Source: Sutterella massiliensis (lineage in GTDB: Bacteria > Pseudomonadota > Gammaproteobacteria > Burkholderiales > Burkholderiaceae_F). From it: DNA of 38,704 bases. Shown piece by piece: positions 25,603 to 35,025 of this stretch. The DNA lies in NCBI RefSeq assembly GCF_016899755.1, contig NZ_JACJJC010000018.1, positions 1 to 38,704 of the forward strand. The letters are read 5' to 3'. Position numbers and translations under genes: made by a program. Position 1 is the first letter of the stretch; every line of letters starts with the position of its first letter. The notes below the pieces were generated by a model. It searched no databases. It worked only from the letters and a program-made list of their open reading frames with translations, and was not told the origin of the DNA.

Positions 25603-26850
25603 TCAGAAGCCGCGCTGCTTCTTCAGACGCTCCGCACGGCGGCAGGCGGCGATCGTGAAGAGCACGTCGGAGGACGAGTTCAAAGCCGTTTCCGTCGAGT
25701 CCTGCAGGACGCTGATGATGAAGCCCACCGCAACAACCTGCATGGCGGTCGTCTGGTCGATGCCGAAAAGACCGCAGGCAAGCGGAATAAGCATGAGGGA
25801 GCCGCCCGGGACGCCCGAGGTGCCCGCAGCGCACACGCTAGCGACAAAGCAAAGGAAGATCGCCGTGCCGAGACCCACGTCGATGCCGAGCGAATACGCG
25901 GCCGAAAGCGTGATCACCGTGATCGTGACGGCAGCGCCCGCCATGTTCACCGTGGCGCCCACCGGAATCGATACCGAATAGGTCGACTTCGGCATGTTGA
26001 GGCGATTGCAGATCTCCATGTTGACCGGAATGTTGGCGGCCGACGAGCGCGTGAAGAAGGCGGCGACGCCCGATTCGCGCAGCACCATGAAAACGAGCGG
26101 ATAGGGATTTTCGCGCGTGCAGAGCCACACGAGAAGCGGATTCCAAACGAGCGCAACGAAGGCCATGGCGCCAAGGAGAACCGCAAGGAGCTGAATGTAG
26201 CCCATGAGCGCGGAGAAGCCTTCGGAGGCGAACGTGTCGGCGACGAGGCCGAAGATCCCGAGCGGCGCAAAGCGGATCACGAGGTGCACGATAAGCTGCA
26301 CGGCTTCCGCGGCGTCTTCGAGCATTTCGCGCGTTGCCTGACGGGCACGACGGAAGATGATGCCCATCGCGATCGCCCAGGCGAGGATGCCGATGTAGTT
26401 GGCGTTGTACATCGCGCGGAAGGGATTGTCGACGATGTTGAGCACGAGGCCCGTGAGCACTTCGCCGATGTCGCCCGGTGCCGAAAGGCCGTCCTCAGGG
26501 GTAGCAAGCGAAATGACGGTCGGCCACATGAAGCTCGCCGCAACGGCGATCACGGCGGCGCCGAAGGTCGAGATGCAGTAAAGCGCGATGATGGGCTTGA
26601 TTTCAACGGCGCCGTCCGCTACGCGGTTGTTGGCGATCGAACTCATGACGAGCACGAAGACAAGTACCGGGGCGACGCCCTTCAAGGCCGTCACGAAGAT
26701 CGAGCCAAAAAAGCCCGCATAGTGCGCCGCTTCCGGCGCAACGGCAGCAAAGATCACGCCGAGGATGAGGCCGACGAGAATCTGCTTGACGAGCGACGCC
26801 TTCAGAAAGGGCCGCGCCATTCGAAAGAACGGCTTGAATGTGGTTTTCAC
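25603..26850 (-). CDS. sstT: Serine/threonine sodium symporter
   Basis: A 415-aa member of the dicarboxylate/amino-acid:cation symporter family, matching E. coli SstT (414 aa) in length and sequence. It imports serine and threonine with sodium across the inner membrane. Diagnostic parts include [15 protein letters not shown] sequence in the first half, [14 protein letters not shown] (serine-rich re-entrant hairpin), [13 protein letters not shown] and [13 protein letters not shown], and the end [13 protein letters not shown] chose the GTG at 26850, which has AAAGGAA ten bases upstream, over the in-frame ATG at 26967 (long hydrophilic extension) and 26820. Eight or so hydrophobic segments are evident. 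Confidence 0.93.
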   Translation of the reverse strand: MKTTFKPFFRMARPFLKASLVKQILVGLILGVIFAAVAPEAAHYAGFFGSIFVTALKGVAPVLVFVLVMSSIANNRVADGAVEIKPIIALYCISTFGAAVIAVAASFMWPTVISLATPEDGLSAPGDIGEVLTGLVLNIVDNPFRAMYNANYIGILAWAIAMGIIFRRARQATREMLEDAAEAVQLIVHLVIRFAPLGIFGLVADTFASEGFSALMGYIQLLAVLLGAMAFVALVWNPLLVWLCTRENPYPLVFMVLRESGVAAFFTRSSAANIPVNMEICNRLNMPKSTYSVSIPVGATVNMAGAAVTITVITLSAAYSLGIDVGLGTAIFLCFVASVCAAGTSGVPGGSLMLIPLACGLFGIDQTTAMQVVAVGFIISVLQDSTETALNSSSDVLFTIAACRRAERLKKQRGF

Positions 26851-27255
26851 GGGGAAATTCCTTTGGTTGACGTTCCACTGTCTTTTTGTACGTCCGGCGC
26901 TGCCGCTTCCCGAGAAAGCTGCGCCGCACGCCCGCTCTATGTGCGTCCGTTCTGTCCGAACGAACAAAACCCGAGAACTATAAGCTTTTCGGTTCGGTCT
27001 CGCCTCCCGAAAGAGGTGCTCAATGTTCGCCCTAAGGGGGTGATTGGGTGCAAAAAGGCCTGTTTTCAGCGTCCGGTGCCCTGCTTTTATCCGGTCTTTG
27101 ATACCGGTGGAAGGCTGTAGGCGAATTGTCGTATGAGGCTCGCGGGCTTCGGTTCGTCTAAAAAGAACGTGCTGAGCGAAAGCGAAATGCCCTCGGCGAT
27201 CGGCAGGCGAATGGTTCGGAGAGGTGCGAAAAGGAAAAAAGGTCGAACGATTGCT
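26851..27255. other. Intergenic region upstream of sstT
   Basis: I see no gene, RNA or strong terminator in these 405 bases. They should contain the sstT promoter. Several short frames read through it on the plus strand, but all belong to the shadow of the minus-strand genes. Confidence 0.35.
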
Positions 27256-27627
27256 TCAGCCCGAGACGACCCAGCAGCGGCAGGTCGAGATGTTGACGCC
27301 CGTCATTTCACTCACTTCGCGCCACGAGCGGCCTTCGGCGCGAAGCGCGATCACCCGCGCCTTGGTTTCGGGGGCGTGACGGTACTGGTTGGGGTTTAGG
27401 TCGACTTTGAAAGTGCCCTTTTTGAAGCTGCGGTGCCAGTCGCGCACCGTGTAGGCCGAGAGACCGAGGAGCGCTGCGGCGCTCTTATAGCCTATTCCGG
27501 CTTCGAAAAGCTTGAGTGCAGCTCTTCGCTTTTGCGCGGACGGGAATTCCGGACGAATGCGCAAGGGCGGCGAGTCGTCCTGCGTTGCGGAGCCGCGCGT
27601 CGTGAAGCGTGTTTTTCCGATCGGCAT
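27256..27627 (-). CDS. Orphan helix-turn-helix protein (transposase OrfA-like)
   Basis: A 123-aa basic protein with two helix-turn-helix units: YKSAAALLGLSAYTVRDWHR near residues 48-67 and WREVSEMTGVNISTCRCWV near 102-120. The layout resembles the DNA-binding subunit (OrfA) of IS3-like elements or transposase-derived regulators. No catalytic DDE partner and no flanking inverted repeats are present, so it is either a domesticated regulator or a leftover. There is no clear ribosome binding site at 27627. It lies between sstT and the large autotransporter. Confidence 0.6.
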   Translation of the reverse strand: MPIGKTRFTTRGSATQDDSPPLRIRPEFPSAQKRRAALKLFEAGIGYKSAAALLGLSAYTVRDWHRSFKKGTFKVDLNPNQYRHAPETKARVIALRAEGRSWREVSEMTGVNISTCRCWVVSG

Positions 27628-27796
27628 GGCTTTGTGAGGATGAGAGGCGGCTTCGGTCGTCGAAGCGATCGAAAACCGAGTACGAAATCGCCCGCTTCCC
27701 GCTGCGGCGAGAAACGGGCGGGTGCTCTCTTTGAAGAGGGAGGGACGAACGGATGAACCGACCTGCCTCCCCTCTTCTTCCCTTCGAATTTCGGGT

Positions 27797-27828
27797 CCGA
27801 TCGCCCGAGAATCAGCTCAAGCGATCGG
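27797..27828 (-). other. Stem-loop just after the large autotransporter gene
   Basis: A perfect 8-bp stem (CCGATCGC at 27797-27804 with 27821-27828) lies 12 bases beyond the autotransporter stop. No T-run follows on the minus strand, so it may protect the transcript end rather than terminate it. Confidence 0.35.
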
Positions 27829-27839
27829 GGAGACGAAAA

Positions 27840-30800
27840 TTAGAAGGTGTAGCGGGCGTTGGCGTTGAGCGAATTGTTGAGACGCTCATCCGACCCGGCC
27901 GTGAGGCCGTAGTTCACGCCGAAGGTCCAAGCGCCGACCGAAGCGTTCACGCCGAGCGTGGCCTGGATCGGGTTGGTGTCGACAACGCGCACGGATTCGC
28001 TGATGCCGCCCGTGTAGGAGGCAACGGCGTCCTTGTCGCCGAAGGCCGGAACCACCGAGATGTCGAACATCGGGGCGACCTTCCAGCCCGTCATGTCGAA
28101 CGTGCCGGAGAAGGTGACGCCGATCGGCATCTGGAAGAGGTTCATCTTGTCGTAGTCGGCGCCGTACTTGCTGCTGTCCATATCGATCGAGGACCAGCGG
28201 AAGCCGGCGTGCGGCACGACGTTGACCGAACCGACGGAAGCGAGATATTCGGCGCCGATACCGATCGTGAAGATGTCGGCATCGAGCGATTCCTTCACGC
28301 GACCGAAGTAGGCGGCGTTCGCCGAGAGGTCGTTCGAGGTGCTGATGTACCCGAGGTCGAACTTGCCGTTGACGTTGCCGATCTGGTGCGAACCGTAGAT
28401 GCTCACGCCCCAGAAGTCGACGTCGTTGTCAACCTTGGTGCTGTTGTCGACGGAGTTCGCATCGGCTTGGCCGACGGAGATCGCCGCACCGAGGATGGCG
28501 CCGCAGGAAGCCGTCCAGTCGGCACCGAAGACGGCGCCGTAGATGTCGGCTTCGTAGCCGGAAGACCCATAGAGGCCGTCGGCCGAATTGAACGTGCCGA
28601 TCACATCAACCCAAGGCGTGACACCCGTTTCGTTGCGAGCAACGTTCATGTTGGCGAGCGACGTACGGCGGTCAAGGGCCTTCCAGACTTCGTTGTTGAT
28701 GTCGACAGCGGTCGAGAACGCACCGCCGAGAGCCGCCATGTTCGTGACGGCGTGTTCGGCATCGCGCAGGTTCGAAACGAAGGCGTTGTCGTAGCCGTTG
28801 ATGGCGTTGAAGTAGTCGAGGCTGTCGACCCCGTCCTTCAAATGCTCGGAAACCCACTGAGCGTTGTCGTACTCATCCTTGAACACGTCGTTGAATTCGA
28901 CGCCATCCTTCAGCATGCCCTTGACAGTGTTGTAAACGCCACGATCGTAGTCTTCGTTGATCTGATCCCAGCCGAAGATGATCGCGTCGGCGATCTGTTG
29001 ACCGAACTGAACAGCGTAGAGTTCCTGCTTAACGGCACCGGCGCTGTGCAGGCCCATCTCGAAGAGACCGGCCAGTTCTTCCTTGTCGACGTTGAAGCTC
29101 AGGACGCCGTCCTTGAGTGCATTGGAGCCGTCGTAGAAGCTCGTACCGAAGTCGACGCGCGTACCCGTAACGTCGCCGAGCTTGATCTGCGCAACGCCGT
29201 CGGCATTGCGGACCAGCGTGCTCTGGCTGATGTTGCGAAGATTGCCGAGGTAGACCTTGTCTGCAGCAACGTCCGTGCCGTCCGTCGTATTAAAGATCTG
29301 CTTCGTATCTTCAAGCGTCTTGCCGGCCGTGTAACCCGACTGAGCGATAGCATTCAGGTCGAAGGCAACCGTATTTTCACCCTTAACGCCAGCCATACCG
29401 TTCCAAGTGCCCGTGGCACGGTCCCCGAACGTCACACCGTCGATGTGGCTTTCCTGGCCGATCCAGAGCGTATTGTCGAGGTGATGAGCGGCCTGATAGG
29501 CTTCAGCAGCGGCAGTAGCTTGACCAGAGCCGAGGACAAGCAGACCCCCCTTTTCTTCATCGTCGGTATCGATAGCCGGATCGTTTTCGGCGACCAACTT
29601 GCTGCCGATCTTCGCACCGCCGGTGAAGAACTGCCATCCGGTTTCGTCCTTACCCGTGCGCTTCGTGCCGGACAGAACGACTTCACCGCCGCTGATCGTG
29701 ACGTCCTTGCTGCCTTCTAAGAAATTCTTGGCGTTCAAATAGCCACCAACAGTCAGAGTGCCCTTCTGGTCAATTGTCTGTGCATAGAGCGAACCGTCGA
29801 CGTTGAGTTTGCCGTTGTTAACGATAGAGGCTTTCGTGAGGGTACCTTCAGCAGAGAGCGCATCTGCCGGCGTACGGAGCGTCGCGCCTTCAGCAACGGT
29901 CACCGTCGAAGCGCCGTCATTGACGCTAAGGCCTTCGGCGAGCGTGAAGTCGCCGTTTCGGACTTTAACCGTACTTTCGGAACCGACTTCAAGGCGAACA
30001 TCGCTGAGCGTACCGTACGTGAAAGAGGTTCCGTTCGCAGCGCCAAGGTTCAGCGTGGACTTGCCCGTCACGAAAAAGTTTTCAAGCTTAATCGGCTTGG
30101 TTTCGTGGGAGCTCGTAACGAGCTCGGTGCCTTGGGCGCCGCCAACCAGCGTAACTTCAGCACCATTTTCGATGGAGATCTGATCGGCAGTACCTTTTTT
30201 GCTATCTTCGCCTGTAAGCTCAATATTCTTGGCACCGAAACGCTCGGTAATGCTGATCTTGCCGTTCCCTTCGACCACAGCCGTAACGGGGGCGAGCGTA
30301 GCGCCGCCAACCTTCGCCCAGTCAGCGAGCTTCATCTTTTCGAGAACCTTGCCGTCAAGCGTGATTTCGCTGGCAAGCGTTTCGAGATCGGCACCCGTTA
30401 CCGTCTTCAGAGCGACAAGATCTTCGAACGTCATGGCTTCGTCGGTGAAGCTGACGGTCGAGCCAACATCAGAGGTGATCTTGGCATTGGCGGCAATCTT
30501 TCCGTCCTTGCGATAAACGGCGGAATTGGTCGAAAGCGTGCCTCCCTTGAGCTGGATAGCGGCGCTGCCAGCTTTTTCAAGATCAATGCCGTCGGCAAGG
30601 TTCAGCGTCGAATCATCCCAGACGGCAACAGCCTTGGCATCAACGGTCGACTCAATGGCCTTGTTGACGGTAACAACGCTGCTACCGCTCATGTCAATGG
30701 CCATGCCGGAGCCGGTCACCGTCACCGTGCCGATGTTGAGTTCGCCGTCCTCGAGCGTTCGGATGGCGGTGTGGGTGCTAGCCGTCACGTTGAGCGTGTC

Positions 30801-31988
30801 AATGTCGGCTTCGCCCTTAACTTGGAGGCGGTAATCGTCCGTGCCGGCAGTCACATTGACCGTGTCGGCATTGAGTTCGGAGCCTTCAGCAACGGTAAAG
30901 ATGCCCTTCTTGAGGTCTACATCGGGAGCCGCGACGCGGGCGACGGCAGGTGCGTCGATCGTGAGAACCGTACCGTAGGCCGTCGTGACGGTGGCGCCGT
31001 CAACAGTGAGCGTGCCGTTGAGAGTGGCTGCGCCGTCGGCCGACTTGAGCGTCAGTTTGCCGCCCTTGGCCGTGAGGTCGCCTTCAACGAGGGCATCGCT
31101 GTTGATTGTGAGATTCACCTCACCAACAGTAGAGCTTTCTTTGCCGCCAATCAAGATGTCGCCGCGCACGGAACCGGCCTTGAGGTTGATATCGGCATTG
31201 CCACCGTCGACCTTGATCGCATAGGCACCTTCGTCGGCTTCGATCGTACCCGTATTCGTGAAGGTGCCCTTCGCGGTTCCGGACATGCCGAACAGGATGC
31301 CGACGGAATCAACCTTGGCATCCTTGCCAAGGTAGTTCACATCGATCGAACCGGCGTTCTCGGCCGAAGAGGCATCAACTACCGAGCCGAGCTCCATCGC
31401 AGCACCGCCGTTCACAATGATGCGACCGTTTCCGGCATTTACCAGCTTATTGGCATCTAGCGTATTGCCGTTGCCGTTGGAGCCAATTGCCATACCGTAA
31501 GCCTTGTCCGTCACGATAAGGCCGCGGTTTTCTACTGTGCCGCCCTGGTCGGCGAGCATAGCCTGATTCATGTAGAAGTTGGCGTCGGAGCCCTTGACGA
31601 AGATGGAGCCTTCGTTGACGAGAACCGCATCTTTAGCGAGCGTCGCGAGGCCTTTGACGCCCTTTTTACCCGTACCGGTTGAGTTATCAAGCCAAGCTCT
31701 GCCGGAGAAGACCTGCGTCTCGGCCTTCTTGGAAGCAAAATGAACGGCATCCGTCTTCACTTCGCCTTTGGTGCTGTACGCAAAGTCACCGGTCAGACCT
31801 TTGGCGTCGTCGACCAGGACGTAGCCTTTATTGGTGATGTCAACGACCGCCAAATCCTTGGGCTGTTCAACCCACCCTTCGACCGGCGTTGCTGCGGTGT
31901 CGGCGGCAAAGGCGGAACCGGCCATGAGGGACGCAACGGCGGACGCGATCAGGGTACGCTTGGCCGTTGCCGAGAAATTCTTCTTCAT
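27840..31988 (-). CDS. Large autotransporter
   Basis: A 1382-aa autotransporter. The signal peptide MKKNFSATAKRTLIASAVAS continues to LMAGSAFA, cut before ADTAATP. The passenger (about residues 30-1090) is a long, Gly/Asn/Thr/Val-rich beta-helical type with many strand repeats (VTVTGSG, LNVTAST, GTLTVDG). The last ~280 residues, from NETGVTPWVDVIGTFNS, form the translocation barrel and end in ARYTF. The ATG at 31988 has GGAG eleven bases upstream. It is unrelated in passenger to the two at the window start. Its promoter carries a homopolymer tract and its leader two palindromes, suggesting switched or tuned expression of a surface antigen. Confidence 0.93.
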   Translation of the reverse strand: MKKNFSATAKRTLIASAVASLMAGSAFAADTAATPVEGWVEQPKDLAVVDITNKGYVLVDDAKGLTGDFAYSTKGEVKTDAVHFASKKAETQVFSGRAWLDNSTGTGKKGVKGLATLAKDAVLVNEGSIFVKGSDANFYMNQAMLADQGGTVENRGLIVTDKAYGMAIGSNGNGNTLDANKLVNAGNGRIIVNGGAAMELGSVVDASSAENAGSIDVNYLGKDAKVDSVGILFGMSGTAKGTFTNTGTIEADEGAYAIKVDGGNADINLKAGSVRGDILIGGKESSTVGEVNLTINSDALVEGDLTAKGGKLTLKSADGAATLNGTLTVDGATVTTAYGTVLTIDAPAVARVAAPDVDLKKGIFTVAEGSELNADTVNVTAGTDDYRLQVKGEADIDTLNVTASTHTAIRTLEDGELNIGTVTVTGSGMAIDMSGSSVVTVNKAIESTVDAKAVAVWDDSTLNLADGIDLEKAGSAAIQLKGGTLSTNSAVYRKDGKIAANAKITSDVGSTVSFTDEAMTFEDLVALKTVTGADLETLASEITLDGKVLEKMKLADWAKVGGATLAPVTAVVEGNGKISITERFGAKNIELTGEDSKKGTADQISIENGAEVTLVGGAQGTELVTSSHETKPIKLENFFVTGKSTLNLGAANGTSFTYGTLSDVRLEVGSESTVKVRNGDFTLAEGLSVNDGASTVTVAEGATLRTPADALSAEGTLTKASIVNNGKLNVDGSLYAQTIDQKGTLTVGGYLNAKNFLEGSKDVTISGGEVVLSGTKRTGKDETGWQFFTGGAKIGSKLVAENDPAIDTDDEEKGGLLVLGSGQATAAAEAYQAAHHLDNTLWIGQESHIDGVTFGDRATGTWNGMAGVKGENTVAFDLNAIAQSGYTAGKTLEDTKQIFNTTDGTDVAADKVYLGNLRNISQSTLVRNADGVAQIKLGDVTGTRVDFGTSFYDGSNALKDGVLSFNVDKEELAGLFEMGLHSAGAVKQELYAVQFGQQIADAIIFGWDQINEDYDRGVYNTVKGMLKDGVEFNDVFKDEYDNAQWVSEHLKDGVDSLDYFNAINGYDNAFVSNLRDAEHAVTNMAALGGAFSTAVDINNEVWKALDRRTSLANMNVARNETGVTPWVDVIGTFNSADGLYGSSGYEADIYGAVFGADWTASCGAILGAAISVGQADANSVDNSTKVDNDVDFWGVSIYGSHQIGNVNGKFDLGYISTSNDLSANAAYFGRVKESLDADIFTIGIGAEYLASVGSVNVVPHAGFRWSSIDMDSSKYGADYDKMNLFQMPIGVTFSGTFDMTGWKVAPMFDISVVPAFGDKDAVASYTGGISESVRVVDTNPIQATLGVNASVGAWTFGVNYGLTAGSDERLNNSLNANARYTF

Positions 31989-32000
31989 CTCTTAAAACTC

Positions 32001-32041
32001 CAAGAAATATTTCTTGAACGTGCACAGTCACAGTTGTGCAC
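32001..32041 (-). promoter_or_regulatory. Palindromes in the leader of the large autotransporter
   Basis: A perfect 16-bp palindrome (CAAGAAATATTTCTTG, 32001-32016) lies directly against the GGAG of the ribosome binding site. A second stem (GTGCACA 32020-32026 with TGTGCAC 32035-32041) follows upstream. Either could hide the ribosome binding site in RNA or be a regulator site in DNA. GTGCAC is also the loop sequence in both porin leaders. Confidence 0.55.
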
Positions 32042-32083
32042 GCTGTGTTAGGAACACCCCTCGATCGTAGAAATCTGATTGCA

Positions 32084-32094
32084 GGGGGGGGGGG
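32084..32094 (-). repeat. Run of 11 G/C (phase-variation tract)
   Basis: Eleven uninterrupted G on the plus strand, hence C on the coding strand, placed at the expected transcription start of the large autotransporter. It is by far the longest homopolymer in the window. Tracts of this length gain and lose bases by slippage. Confidence 0.9.
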
Positions 32095-32121
32095 TAATAA
32101 CACTTAAATAAGCAATGTCAA
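32094..32121 (-). promoter_or_regulatory. Promoter of the large autotransporter
   Basis: On the minus strand, a consensus TTGACA (complement of 32116-32121), a 16-base spacer and TATTAC (complement of 32094-32099; four of six match). The -10 element runs straight into the C tract. Confidence 0.65.
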
Positions 32122-32456
32122 CAGGTAATTCGAGGAGTTTTGAAGATGAAAATCCAATGGATTTTTAAAATCTAGGCATGTATCGAACACCCCTTCAGCC
32201 CAGTGCTGCGCGATGCGTTGCATTGCTGCAACACCAACAAGGGAACAGTTTGTTTACGCAAGGCCGACACGTAATATCTAGAGCTATTGTTGCTTGATCC
32301 TTTTGTTTCTCCGCCCGACCTACCCTGTCGCGAGACGCCTGCGTTGCGCTTCGTGCGACACGTCCCGTCATTTGGAACGAATTCGATTTGCTCGAATCGC
32401 GCCCGAAACGCTCCCGATCGCTACAATCGCCTGATCTTTCATCAGGACAGAACAGA

Positions 32457-33603
32457 ATGACTTGGACGAAAGCGTCTTCGGGCGCCTATATGCCTTCCTT
32501 ATCCGCAACGCAAGGTTGAGAATGCCGCGCTCGGCCCCCTCACCGGCCTTACTTTCACGGCGAAGGACATGTTCGACGTGAAGGGTTATCCGACGAGCGC
32601 GGGGAGCCCGACGCTTCTCGCGATGTCGGGCGAAAAACCGGAGTCGGCAGCTGCGGTCGAGATGCTTTTGGCTGCCGGGGCGCGCTTTGACGGCAAGACC
32701 GTCACCGACGAGCTTGCTTTTTCGCTCATTGGCTCGAACGCACACTTCGGCACCCTCGTGAACGGTGCTGCCCCTGATCGCCTTTCGGGCGGCTCTTCTT
32801 CAGGGGCTGCCTCGGCCGTTTCCTGCGGGCTCTGCGACATCGGGCTCGCGACCGATTCGGGCGGCTCCGTTCGCGGTCCCGCGAGCCAGAGCGGTCTCTT
32901 CGGCATTCGCCCGACGTACGGGCGCATTTCGCTCAAAGGCTGCGCACCGCTCTGCCCGCGCTTTGATACGGCGGGCTTCATGACGAAGACGCTCGACGCG
33001 TTTCGTCGTACGGCGAATGTCTTCTTCAAGACTGAAGAGGAACGCGCGATGCCGAGCGACGCTGGAACCGGCCCGAAGCCGCAGGCGCTTCTCGTTCCAG
33101 AAGAAGACATTCTTGAAGCTTTCGGACCTGAAGCCCGCGAGGCGCTTAACGACGCCTTCAATGTGGCGGCGGACCTCTTTGGTGAATCCGCTGCCGTTCG
33201 CGCTTCGCCCTATTCGCTCAAAGAAACGCTCGCTGCGTACCAGCGCCTGCAAGGCAAAGGCATCTTGGCGACCTGGGGCGCCTTCATCGAAACGCAGCGC
33301 CCGTGCTTCGGACTTGGCGTGAAGGAGCGATTCGCTTTTGCGCATTCGATGGCCGACGTTGATCTCGCCCATGAAGAAACGATGATCGAAGCCGTTCGCG
33401 ACCACATCGAGCGGCTCCTTTGCGGCGGCGCAATCCTGATGCTGCCTACGCTTGCGGGCGTGCCCTGGCTCACGCTTCCCGTCGGCACGATCGAAGGTGC
33501 GCCGATCGGTCTGTCGCTCGTGGGTGCCGCGGGCACCGACCGCCGCTTGGTCGAGCTCGGTGCGAAGCTCTACGGTGCCGTCGCCGATCGCGCTGCCGGT
33601 TGA
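32457..33603 (+). CDS. Amidase-signature enzyme, probably frameshifted near the start
   Basis: The main frame encodes an amidase-signature hydrolase. The cis-Ser lies in RLSGGSSSGAAS and the nucleophile Ser in ATDSGGSVRGPAS; TFTAKDMFDV holds the catalytic Lys. The first in-frame start, ATG at 32569, falls after that Lys, and the frame is open only back to TGA at 32458 without another start. A good start exists one frame away: ATG at 32457 with AGGA upstream and TACAAT (32422-32427) as -10. Joining MTWTKASSGAYM to LPYPQRKVENAALGPL by one base change in CCTTCCTT (about 32492-32500) gives a normal N-terminus. It is therefore a frameshifted gene or a sequencing error. The product also seems short for the family (typically 400-500 aa). 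Confidence 0.7.
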
Positions 33604-33633
33604 TCGTCGGCGATTCGCATAATTTTCGAAATA

Positions 33634-33670
33634 CGAAGCCCGAACGCTTCAGAAAAGCGTTCGAGCTTCG
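33634..33670 (+). terminator. Terminator after the amidase
   Basis: A 16-bp stem with one mismatch (33634-33649 with 33655-33670) followed by TTTATTC on the plus strand. Confidence 0.8.
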
Positions 33671-33787
33671 TTTATTCGGTTCTCAACCGGCGGGACCAAG
33701 CACGGCCAGGCCTCGAGCGATTGGTTCGAGCGCCCCGCATTGGCCGATTTCGGTCGATCTCAGCGCTTCCCGCTTCGAATTTCAGTC

Positions 33788-34813
33788 TCAGAGTGCCGCA
33801 ATCAGTTCGTCCACCGCTGCGGGGTCGGTGGCCCAGGAGGTGCAGAAGCGCACGACGCGGCGGCCGTCGGCGACGCGCTGCCAGTTCGAGAAGACGAACT
33901 TTTCGCTCAGGCGATTGCACGTTTCTTGGTCGAGGAGCGCGAAGATCTGGTTTGTGGGCGTGTCGACAAAAAGTTCGTAGCCTTTTTCAAGGAGCGCACG
34001 CTTCAGGCGCTGCGCGAGTTCAACGCCGTGGCGGCCGGCTTCAACGTAGCGGTTGTCGCTCATCAGGACTTCAAACGTAATGCCGACCAAGCGCCCCTTG
34101 GCAAGCACTGCCCCCTGCTGCTTCATTGTCGTGAAGAAGTGCGGCAGCACCTTCGGATTCGGGACGACGAGCGCTTCGCCGATGAGGCCCCCGCACTTGG
34201 TGCCGCCGATATAGAAGGCGTCCGTAAGTTTTGCGAGGTCTTCGAGCGTGACGTCGTTTTCCTTCGCCGCGAGCCCGTAGGCCAACCGTGCGCCGTCAAC
34301 GAAGAGCTTGAGGCCGAAGGCGTGCGCGGTTTCGGCAATGGCGGCGAGTTCGGCGCGGCTGTAGAGGGTGCCGAGTTCGGTCGGCTGCGAGACGTAGACC
34401 ATCCCGGGCTGCACGACGTGGTCGCGGCTGTCGTCGTCCAAAAACGCTTCCATCCAGGTGCGAACCGCTTCGGCCGTGAGTTTGCCGTCGATGCCGGGGA
34501 GCGTAATCACTTTGTGGCCGCGCGCTTCGACGGCGCCCGCCTCATGACCGTTCACGTGGCCCGTGTCGGCGGCGATAACGCCCTCGTAGCTCGTGAGGAG
34601 GCCATGGATCGTCACGGCGTTCGTCTGCGTGCCGCCCGCGAAGAAATGCACGTCCGCCTGCGGGCAGCCGCAGGCTTCGCGAATGATGCGGCGGGCGTTT
34701 TCGGCGAACGGGTCTTCGCCGTAACCCGCGACCTGCACGAGGTTCGTTTCAATCAGGCGGTCGAGAATGGCGGGGATGCACCCTTCCTGGTAGTCGCAGG
34801 CAAAGCGAAGCAT
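33788..34813 (-). CDS. L-threonine aldolase (PLP-dependent)
   Basis: A 341-aa fold-I PLP enzyme of the threonine aldolase/beta-eliminating lyase family that splits L-threonine or L-allo-threonine to glycine and acetaldehyde. Visible features are the N-terminal FACDYQEGCIPAILDRL, FFAGGTQTNAVTIHGLL, the cofactor Asp in KLFVDGARLAYGLA and the PLP-binding Lys in FYIGGTKCGGLIGEALV. The ATG at 34813 (MLRFACDY) with AAGGAAA upstream is preferred to 34849. The GGTKCG form of the lysine motif places it in the clade separate from E. coli LtaE, so I give no symbol. With SstT and the D-threonine-aldolase-like enzyme nearby, it supports threonine use. Confidence 0.9.
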   Translation of the reverse strand: MLRFACDYQEGCIPAILDRLIETNLVQVAGYGEDPFAENARRIIREACGCPQADVHFFAGGTQTNAVTIHGLLTSYEGVIAADTGHVNGHEAGAVEARGHKVITLPGIDGKLTAEAVRTWMEAFLDDDSRDHVVQPGMVYVSQPTELGTLYSRAELAAIAETAHAFGLKLFVDGARLAYGLAAKENDVTLEDLAKLTDAFYIGGTKCGGLIGEALVVPNPKVLPHFFTTMKQQGAVLAKGRLVGITFEVLMSDNRYVEAGRHGVELAQRLKRALLEKGYELFVDTPTNQIFALLDQETCNRLSEKFVFSNWQRVADGRRVVRFCTSWATDPAAVDELIAAL

Positions 34814-35025
34814 GTTGGATTTCCTTCTGGCTGTGTTGTTCGTGTGCACTCAAGAACCCGAGACGATCGAACGCTTCGTCGAATCGGCGGCTTTTCTTGA
34901 GGCGTGTTCGTTCATTGTAGGCGCTCGATACGCAGACCGTTCAAGGCGGACCGTCGCGCGCGATAATGTTCGATCGGCTCGTAGAAGCGAGAACGGAAAA
35001 GTTCCTGCGGAGAATGGAGAAAGGC

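Noticed and set aside
27753..31460. Two very long plus-strand frames opposite the large autotransporter (655 and 451 codons)
   Set aside because: They mirror the coding pattern of the minus-strand autotransporter, have no ribosome site and no family similarity.
32146..32175. Nine-codon frame with a strong GAGGAG before its ATG, upstream of the amidase
   Set aside because: Encoded peptide (MKIQWIFKI) has no regulatory residues in series and no attenuator follows; the site overlaps the divergent promoter, so a chance match is more likely.
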